Shown here piece after piece: positions 14,320 through 18,901 of a stretch of DNA of 18,901 nt. Each line of letters begins with the position of its first letter. Positions within the stretch are counted from its first letter, which is position 1. The stretch is taken from NCBI GenBank assembly GCA_003523055.1, contig DPHC01000002.1, positions 121,442 through 140,342 on the forward strand, given 5' to 3'. A program made the position numbers and the translations under genes. Under the pieces are notes generated by a model that was not told where the DNA came from, did no database searches, and saw only the letters and a list, made by a program, of their open reading frames with translations. This stretch comes from Dehalococcoidia bacterium. GTDB taxonomy: Bacteria; Chloroflexota; Dehalococcoidia; Lucifugimonadales; UBA3495.

Positions 14320-15927
14320 CTAAAACAATTCGTCTATTTCCTGTTGTAAGGTTTCTTCATTCGTGATGGAACTATAAAATTCTAAAGTTCCATAATCCCG
14401 GGTTTTAATCACAATTGGCATCGGGACCGCATGGCCAAAAAGCAAAGCTTGTTGTTTAGGCTCCATTCTGGACAATACTGTGCGGAGTTGCCTACTACCT
14501 GACATTCCTGACAAAACACTATCAACGTCTCGTTCATTATCTAACAAACAAGTTAGTCTTGTACCCAATTGACTCATCACTTCACTATCTATAGCGCTAG
14601 GTCTTTGATCTATAACCATAAGGGTAACATTGTATTTACGAAGTTCTCTGGCAATGGTTCCGAATATAGTTTGATTTGCTATGCCAGGGCTTAAAAATTT
14701 GTGAGCTTCTTCTAATACTATAATTACTGGCCTGGGTTCAATGCCAGAGGATCCTAAAGCTTGTTCTTTCAATTCAACATATCTTCTATGGATCCTCCTA
14801 GACAACAAATTGCTTACCAAAATATAAGCTGCTAAATCATCACCATATCTGCCAAATTCGACTACTACGTGATTACCTCTTTCGACATGTTGAATCATTT
14901 GTATCGCGATATCTTGATTGGAATCAGATACTAAAAAGCCAAATCGTTTAAAGCGGTTTAATCTTTCATACAAGGCTCTCAAAGCTTGAGGAGACACTCC
15001 TATCGAGTCAGCTAATTCGTAAACTTCATCATTGGTTTTTAGGTTTATAAATTGTTCAAGCCATTGTCTTGCACCAAAATGTCGTTCCAGCACATATGAC
15101 GCTGCAATCGCAATATCTGACAAATTCAAACTTTCTTTCAGCAATTCTAAATCTTCTGGCTCTATCTCATGATATCCAATTTTAGCATCAACGTCATATT
15201 TAGAATTTCTTCGCCGAGAGCTCTCCTCGTCTAGTGTAAAAACTGTTACTTTTTCAGGGAACAACTGTTTCAGTCCTTTAACACTCATATTCCTGTCGGT
15301 ATCTTGGCCTGTCTGCCCATATTCACTGTGCATGTCGAATATCAAAGCAGATGCTTTGTTGTGCTGTAGTATTCCAACGAGTAGCAATCTGGTCAGAAAT
15401 GTTTTTCCAGTTCCGCTTTTTCCAAAAACGCCTACTGACCTCTTCACAAATTCTTCAAGGTTGATACACACTCTGGTATCCATGTCCAAAGGGGTTCCTA
15501 TCCAAAAATTATTTTCGCTTTCTTCTCCGAAAACCACCTGGATATCCAATTCAGATGCTAGTTGTACATTCGAGAAATGATCAGGAATCGTTTTGGCAGG
15601 TTCTATTGTTTTTATGGAGTCTATTCCTGTAGGTAAAATCAAATTAGTAGATAAGGAAACTTTCCCATAAGCCACAGTTCCCTTCAATGCATTTACGACT
15701 TCCTTGTTTTCCAAAAAGGTCATCTGAGAGAACACGGATGAGTCTGTGTTTTCAAGAGAGACATCCGTTACAACTCCGAAAAATTTTCCGTCCTTACCTT
15801 CTATGGTTAAAAATTGGCCAGACTTTATATCTTCAACACTGGTAGAGGGGTTCAATTTAACATCAGTTCCTTGCGACAGTGAACCGCCGATAACCATTCC
15901 TATATTTTTACCGGATTCTATTGACAT
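14320..15927 (-). CDS. herA: HerA-type ATPase (DUF87) with N-terminal HAS barrel
   Basis: The 535-residue FtsK/HerA-superfamily ATPase has an N-terminal HAS-barrel (IGMVIGGSLSQGTDVKLNPS..., ~9-60) and the ATPase core. That core contains Walker A GVFGKSGTGKT (166-176), Walker B VIIVLEEAHKF (~401-411, acidic pair E406/E407) and the sensor segment VIDQRPSAID (~438-447). In archaea HerA is the hexameric motor that works with the NurA nuclease to resect double-strand breaks. Bacterial homologues are known but less characterised. No NurA gene lies next to it; a HAS-barrel-like protein is encoded immediately upstream with a 7-base gap. The group is co-directional with panC. The DNA-end-processing role is inferred from the family. 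GGAG lies 12 bases before the ATG, inside the gap and the upstream stop region. Confidence 0.85.
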   Translation of the reverse strand: MSIESGKNIGMVIGGSLSQGTDVKLNPSTSVEDIKSGQFLTIEGKDGKFFGVVTDVSLENTDSSVFSQMTFLENKEVVNALKGTVAYGKVSLSTNLILPTGIDSIKTIEPAKTIPDHFSNVQLASELDIQVVFGEESENNFWIGTPLDMDTRVCINLEEFVKRSVGVFGKSGTGKTFLTRLLLVGILQHNKASALIFDMHSEYGQTGQDTDRNMSVKGLKQLFPEKVTVFTLDEESSRRRNSKYDVDAKIGYHEIEPEDLELLKESLNLSDIAIAASYVLERHFGARQWLEQFINLKTNDEVYELADSIGVSPQALRALYERLNRFKRFGFLVSDSNQDIAIQMIQHVERGNHVVVEFGRYGDDLAAYILVSNLLSRRIHRRYVELKEQALGSSGIEPRPVIIVLEEAHKFLSPGIANQTIFGTIARELRKYNVTLMVIDQRPSAIDSEVMSQLGTRLTCLLDNERDVDSVLSGMSGSRQLRTVLSRMEPKQQALLFGHAVPMPIVIKTRDYGTLEFYSSITNEETLQQEIDELF

Positions 15928-15934
15928 AGTTAAT

Positions 15935-16522
15935 CTAGTCTCCTAAATATTGTAATATCTTGATTAATCTTGATGAATCCCTAGCTAGTTCCGATACGAG
16001 TTTTTGTTTCAAGGACTGGGCTAATATCTGACCTTCTTCTCCCTCTAGCACAGAATATATTTCACGAACACATGCTATCAAAAGCAAATCAGGATCCGAC
16101 GTACGAGTATTCAATACTGTTTTTATGAAATTCAAAGAACGAACAAACTCCAGTAAAATATCTAATTTGGTTGGATAAACGAAAGAATGTATCATCGGTG
16201 GCAAAGTAGAATAACCTTCAAAAATGTGGGTGCTCAGCTTGGTGCCAACGGTTATGCAGTCAAAACGAACTGTAAGCAAGTCCATCAATTGAGGATTTTG
16301 GTTAAAAACATCTGATTCATTAGCCATGTCTTGGCCTCTTGCTAAGACCGGTCGTGTAACATCAAAAGGTTCTACACGAACATTTTGAACTATTCCAATA
16401 ATATAAGGTTCATTTTGTCCTGCAGAAACAAACGATCCAATGGCAGGTGGTTTTTTAAGGTCATACCCTTCAGAAACAAAATCCATTGAACTTGATTGTA
16501 TGACTTCTCCAATTTTAACCAA
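15935..16522 (-). CDS. HAS-barrel-like protein paired with HerA (function unknown)
   Basis: The protein has 195 residues. Its N-terminal part (VKIGEVIQSSSMDFVSEG ... PAIGSFVSAG ... YIIGIVQNVRVEP, ~2-52) resembles the HAS barrel at the start of HerA ATPases, including a GxxVxxS-like opening and a gly-rich strand. No Walker motif or nuclease motif is visible. The C-terminal ~80 residues look helical (DILLEFVRSL, LLIACVREIYSVL, LKQKLVSELARDSSRLIKIL). It starts with TTG, supported by GGGAG 7-8 bases upstream. The 7-base spacing to herA suggests the two form a complex, perhaps replacing NurA as the partner or regulating the motor. This is inference; the HAS-barrel match is by eye. Confidence 0.6.
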   Translation of the reverse strand: MVKIGEVIQSSSMDFVSEGYDLKKPPAIGSFVSAGQNEPYIIGIVQNVRVEPFDVTRPVLARGQDMANESDVFNQNPQLMDLLTVRFDCITVGTKLSTHIFEGYSTLPPMIHSFVYPTKLDILLEFVRSLNFIKTVLNTRTSDPDLLLIACVREIYSVLEGEEGQILAQSLKQKLVSELARDSSRLIKILQYLGD

Positions 16523-16655
16523 ATTTTCACTCCCTACAGTGAACTCATAATACTAAATTACTTTTGACAAATCAGTCTGGTGTTGTCAGGTAAGATAAGT
16601 ATATATTTGCAAGTAAAAAAGGTGTATTATCTCTACAACCCGGTAGGAGGAATTT

Positions 16656-17957
16656 ATGAGTAACGAAGCAAATGATCACGATAACCACCATGATCACGAT
16701 AACCACCACGATCACGATAACCACCACGATCACGATAACCACCATGAATCCGGCATCCGAGGAAACAAGAATTTTATATTGAGTGGATTAACCAGTGGAC
16801 ACGGAATATTCCATTGGTTTATACAAAGTTTCTACGTAATGATTCCGGCAGTTAAGGCCACATTTGGTATCAGTGACGTCCAAGTAGGCCAAATACTTGG
16901 CACACGTGAATTAGTTGGAGGGTTGATCTCCTTACCTGGAGGAGTAATCACTGACTATTTGAGAAAGCATTGGGGCTTAGTATTAGCCTTTTGCATGTTT
17001 CTTTTTGGAATAGGCTGGTTAGTCATGGCCAGTTCAGGCTGGATACCCATGTATCCGCTCTTACTCGTCGGGATGGCTCTTGTAGGAGCTGCTGCAACAA
17101 TTTGGCATCTCCCTGCTATGTCGGCTCTTTCTCACCATTTCAGTCATGGACACCGAGGGACAGCGTTGTCTTTCCACGGAGTAGGGGGGCAAATTGGAGA
17201 TGCTCTAGCCCCATTAGCAACAGGTTTTTTATTAACTTACCTAGCTTGGCAGCAAATACTTTCTATATATGTAGTCATACCTCTTTTATTGACTCTTTTA
17301 GTATATTGGGCATTCAAAAACATAGGTAACACCGCTGAAGCTCAAGACGTTAAAATAGAAAACCAAATAGCAGAAACAAAATCAATTCTAAAATCTCCTG
17401 CACTTTGGTTGATAACCATCGTTGGAGGACTCAGAGGCACTGCGCAAGTTTCAGTTATGACTTTCTTCGCAATCTATGTAACAGAAGTCTTGAACTACAA
17501 CATAGCCATAGTAGGTGCACTCCTAATGGTACTGACCTTAACTGGCATAATTTCCACTCCAATCATGGGCAATTTATCGGATAGGTTTGGTAGGAAAATG
17601 ATTTTGGTGCCTGGATTATTGCTGTTAGCAGTAATGAGCATAGCGTTTATTCTAGTCGGTAACAATTTAGTTCTCTTGGTAATTGTTCTACTTCTATTGG
17701 GTATGTTTTTATACAGTGACCAACCTATTCTCACAGCAGCAGCTTTAGACATCGTTGGCCAAGGTGTGGCAGCAACCACTATGGGTATCTTAGGAGCAGC
17801 AAGAGCCGGAATGGTATTTATTGGACTCATTGTCGCTGGTACTTTGTCCGAAGCCTATGGGATCGAATTTACTTATTATTTCGTATCAGCACTATTCATT
17901 TTAGCTTTGGCAATCATATTATTCACGCCAATGTCTAAAGAAGATCAAAACAATTAA
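16656..17957 (+). CDS. major facilitator superfamily transporter with His/Asp-rich N-terminus
   Basis: The 433-residue integral membrane transporter has about 12 predicted spans. MFS signatures are LPGGVITDYLRKHWG after the second span and the second-half copy GNLSDRFGRKMILVPG. The cytoplasmic N-terminus (residues 7-30) is four exact copies of DHDNHH, a potential metal-binding tail. The first span region contains GHGIFHWFIQSFYVMIP, and histidines recur in the loop around SALSHHFSHGHRGTALSFHG. The substrate is unknown. The His-rich parts could hint at a divalent metal or metal complex, but many MFS anion exporters look similar. The ribosome-binding site GGAGG is 5 bases before the ATG. A DUF1932 dehydrogenase gene follows after 21 bases. 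Confidence 0.85.
   Translation: MSNEANDHDNHHDHDNHHDHDNHHDHDNHHESGIRGNKNFILSGLTSGHGIFHWFIQSFYVMIPAVKATFGISDVQVGQILGTRELVGGLISLPGGVITDYLRKHWGLVLAFCMFLFGIGWLVMASSGWIPMYPLLLVGMALVGAAATIWHLPAMSALSHHFSHGHRGTALSFHGVGGQIGDALAPLATGFLLTYLAWQQILSIYVVIPLLLTLLVYWAFKNIGNTAEAQDVKIENQIAETKSILKSPALWLITIVGGLRGTAQVSVMTFFAIYVTEVLNYNIAIVGALLMVLTLTGIISTPIMGNLSDRFGRKMILVPGLLLLAVMSIAFILVGNNLVLLVIVLLLLGMFLYSDQPILTAAALDIVGQGVAATTMGILGAARAGMVFIGLIVAGTLSEAYGIEFTYYFVSALFILALAIILFTPMSKEDQNN
16674..16745 (+). repeat. tandem repeat, 4 x 18 bp, in frame
   Basis: Four copies of GATCACGATAACCACCAY at 16674-16691, 16692-16709, 16710-16727 and 16728-16745. They differ only in the last base (T, C, C, T). Each encodes DHDNHH. The near-identity at the DNA level implies recent expansion or homogenisation by slippage, and the copy number may vary between strains. 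Confidence 0.95.
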
Positions 17958-17978
17958 ACAACTCAATTAAGAGGACAT

Positions 17979-18881
17979 ATGACATTAAACAAAATTGCAA
18001 TCATAAGCCCAGGAGACATGGGCTCTGCAGTTGGGGGCCTTTTGGTTTCAAACGGGGCAGAGGTTTATACTTGCCTCCAAAATAGGAGTCAGCGAACTAA
18101 AAACTTGTCAGAAGCAGCTGGAATAACTGACTTACCTAACTTTAATGAATTAGTTACCACTGTAGATGTAGTTCTTTCCATAACGGTTTCAGAAATAGTG
18201 CAACAAGTATGTGAAGAAGTGGCCAAAGCAGCGCAAGCAACTGGGTCGTTTCCGATATTTGCAGAATGTAATGCGATTTCACCTAATAAATCTAAACAAT
18301 TACAGGGCATTCTAGAATCTGCAGGATGCGCTTACATCGATGCTTCTATCATCGGTGGCCCTCCAGCTAGAGGGGATACTACTTCGGGTGTCAAAGGGAA
18401 AAGTCCCCATATTTACTATAGTGGAGAAAACACGGAAGCCTTTTCTACTCTTACAGGAGTAGGCCTTGATTTAAAATACTTAGGCTCTAACATCGGGCAA
18501 GCGTCTGCAATCAAAATGACTTACGCGGCTTTAACAAAGGGATCTACCGCTCTATACACAGAACTCATGTTAGCTGCACAAATTATGGGCGTGTCAGACC
18601 AATTGGCTGAAGAATTCACTACTACTCAATCAGATGCATATACTAGGATGTCAAAATGGATACCTACTATGCCAGCTAAAGCAAGGCGTTGGGTCAGTGA
18701 AATGAAAGAAATTCAAGCAACTTTCGAAGAATTAAATATGACAGGTCATATTTTCGAAGGGGTATCAGAGATGTACGACTTAATAGGTGGCACGCCTTTA
18801 GGAAATGAAACTCCTGAGAGCCAGGACCGCAACAGAACGCTATCAGACACGCTCGATCAATTAGCCAGTTTCATAAAGTAA
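17979..18881 (+). CDS. NAD(P)-dependent oxidoreductase, 6-phosphogluconate dehydrogenase-like with DUF1932
   Basis: The protein has 300 residues. The N-terminal Rossmann domain starts KIAIISPGDMGSAVGGLLVSNGAEVYT (~5-31); SPGDMG replaces the more usual GxGxMG, as is common in DUF1932 proteins. DVVLSITVSEIVQQV, AECNAISPNKS and YIDASIIGGPPARG match the 3-hydroxyisobutyrate/6-phosphogluconate dehydrogenase pattern, and the C-terminal half matches DUF1932 (AIKMTYAALTKGSTALYTELMLAA; TMPAKARRWVSEM). The catalytic Lys is probably K178 in AIKMTYAA. The substrate is unknown. GAGG lies 4 bases before the ATG. It probably forms an operon with the upstream MFS transporter, which could import its substrate. 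Confidence 0.85.
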   Translation: MTLNKIAIISPGDMGSAVGGLLVSNGAEVYTCLQNRSQRTKNLSEAAGITDLPNFNELVTTVDVVLSITVSEIVQQVCEEVAKAAQATGSFPIFAECNAISPNKSKQLQGILESAGCAYIDASIIGGPPARGDTTSGVKGKSPHIYYSGENTEAFSTLTGVGLDLKYLGSNIGQASAIKMTYAALTKGSTALYTELMLAAQIMGVSDQLAEEFTTTQSDAYTRMSKWIPTMPAKARRWVSEMKEIQATFEELNMTGHIFEGVSEMYDLIGGTPLGNETPESQDRNRTLSDTLDQLASFIK

Positions 18882-18901
18882 TGGAAGGAACGAAATTTCG
18901 T
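18881..18901 (+). CDS. possible start of a further gene (truncated by window end)
   Basis: TAATG at 18879-18883 overlaps the preceding stop with an ATG. The frame reads MEGTKFR before the window ends. Such stop-start overlaps are common inside operons. Alternatively, GGAAGGAA at 18883-18890 is the ribosome-binding site of a gene whose start lies just past the edge. Too little sequence is present to decide. Confidence 0.3.

Noticed and set aside
16559..16655. Clear promoter for the MFS gene
   Set aside because: TTGACA at 16564 and several AT-rich -10-like hexamers exist, but no pair has 16-18-base spacing, so no specific promoter is called.
16674..16745. CRISPR-like array or iteron
   Set aside because: The repeats are contiguous without spacers, in frame within an MFS gene, and preserve a codon pattern. 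They are a coding minisatellite.
16970..17830. ORFs on both strands inside the MFS gene (16970-17329 +, 17495-17830 -)
   Set aside because: They are shadows of the transporter reading frame with no domain signal.

Overview
The window is a compact, AT-rich bacterial chromosome segment. It carries about 18 protein genes, one very small membrane ORF, and a structured leader RNA with its own short reading frame. The likely source is a Chloroflexota bacterium of the marine SAR202/Dehalococcoidia type. That is an inference from the rpsP-khpA-rimM order, the HAS-barrel/HerA pair, the split D-glutamate cyclase, and the cyclase-family, EtfAB and DUF1932 enzymes. No rRNA, tRNA, mobile element or CRISPR array was seen.

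Layout. Positions 1-902 hold the C-terminal part of RecG (+), cut by the window edge. It meets a winged-helix regulator (-) whose receiver-like domain has lost its key residues. From 1674 to 3306 two abutting + genes encode the two halves of a D-glutamate cyclase (DUF1445, then DUF4392), which are fused in the mammalian enzyme. From 8223 down to 3308 a seven-gene - strand operon reads rpsP, khpA, rimM, yebC, ruvC, ruvA, uvrB, joining ribosome/translation genes to Holliday-junction and excision-repair genes. The usual trmD and rplS neighbours are missing, and ruvB is not next to ruvA.

The 430-base gap at 8224-8653 is the most interesting region. On the - strand it has a consensus-like promoter, a strong Shine-Dalgarno, a 10-codon ORF ending in WGRW, a long helix that uses the end of this ORF as one arm, and a GC stem followed by a U-rich tract. 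A second promoter then serves rpsP. This resembles a tryptophan-type attenuator or a stand-alone attenuator-derived small RNA. A divergent promoter drives fmt on the + strand.

Downstream, fmt and a cyclase/kynurenine-formamidase-like hydrolase run on +. They overlap tail to tail with htpX (-), which is preceded by an unannotated 32-residue single-span membrane ORF. Then come etfB-etfA (+), converging on a - strand set of a HAS-barrel protein, a HerA-type ATPase and panC. The window ends with an MFS transporter (+) that has a His/Asp-rich repeated N-terminus, a DUF1932 NAD(P)-dependent oxidoreductase, and perhaps the first codons of a further gene.

All four convergent gene pairs abut or overlap (overlaps of 4 and 23 nt, gaps of 1 and 2 nt), with no room for ordinary terminators. 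This fits a streamlined genome. Promoter calls rest on matches to the -35/-10 consensus only.
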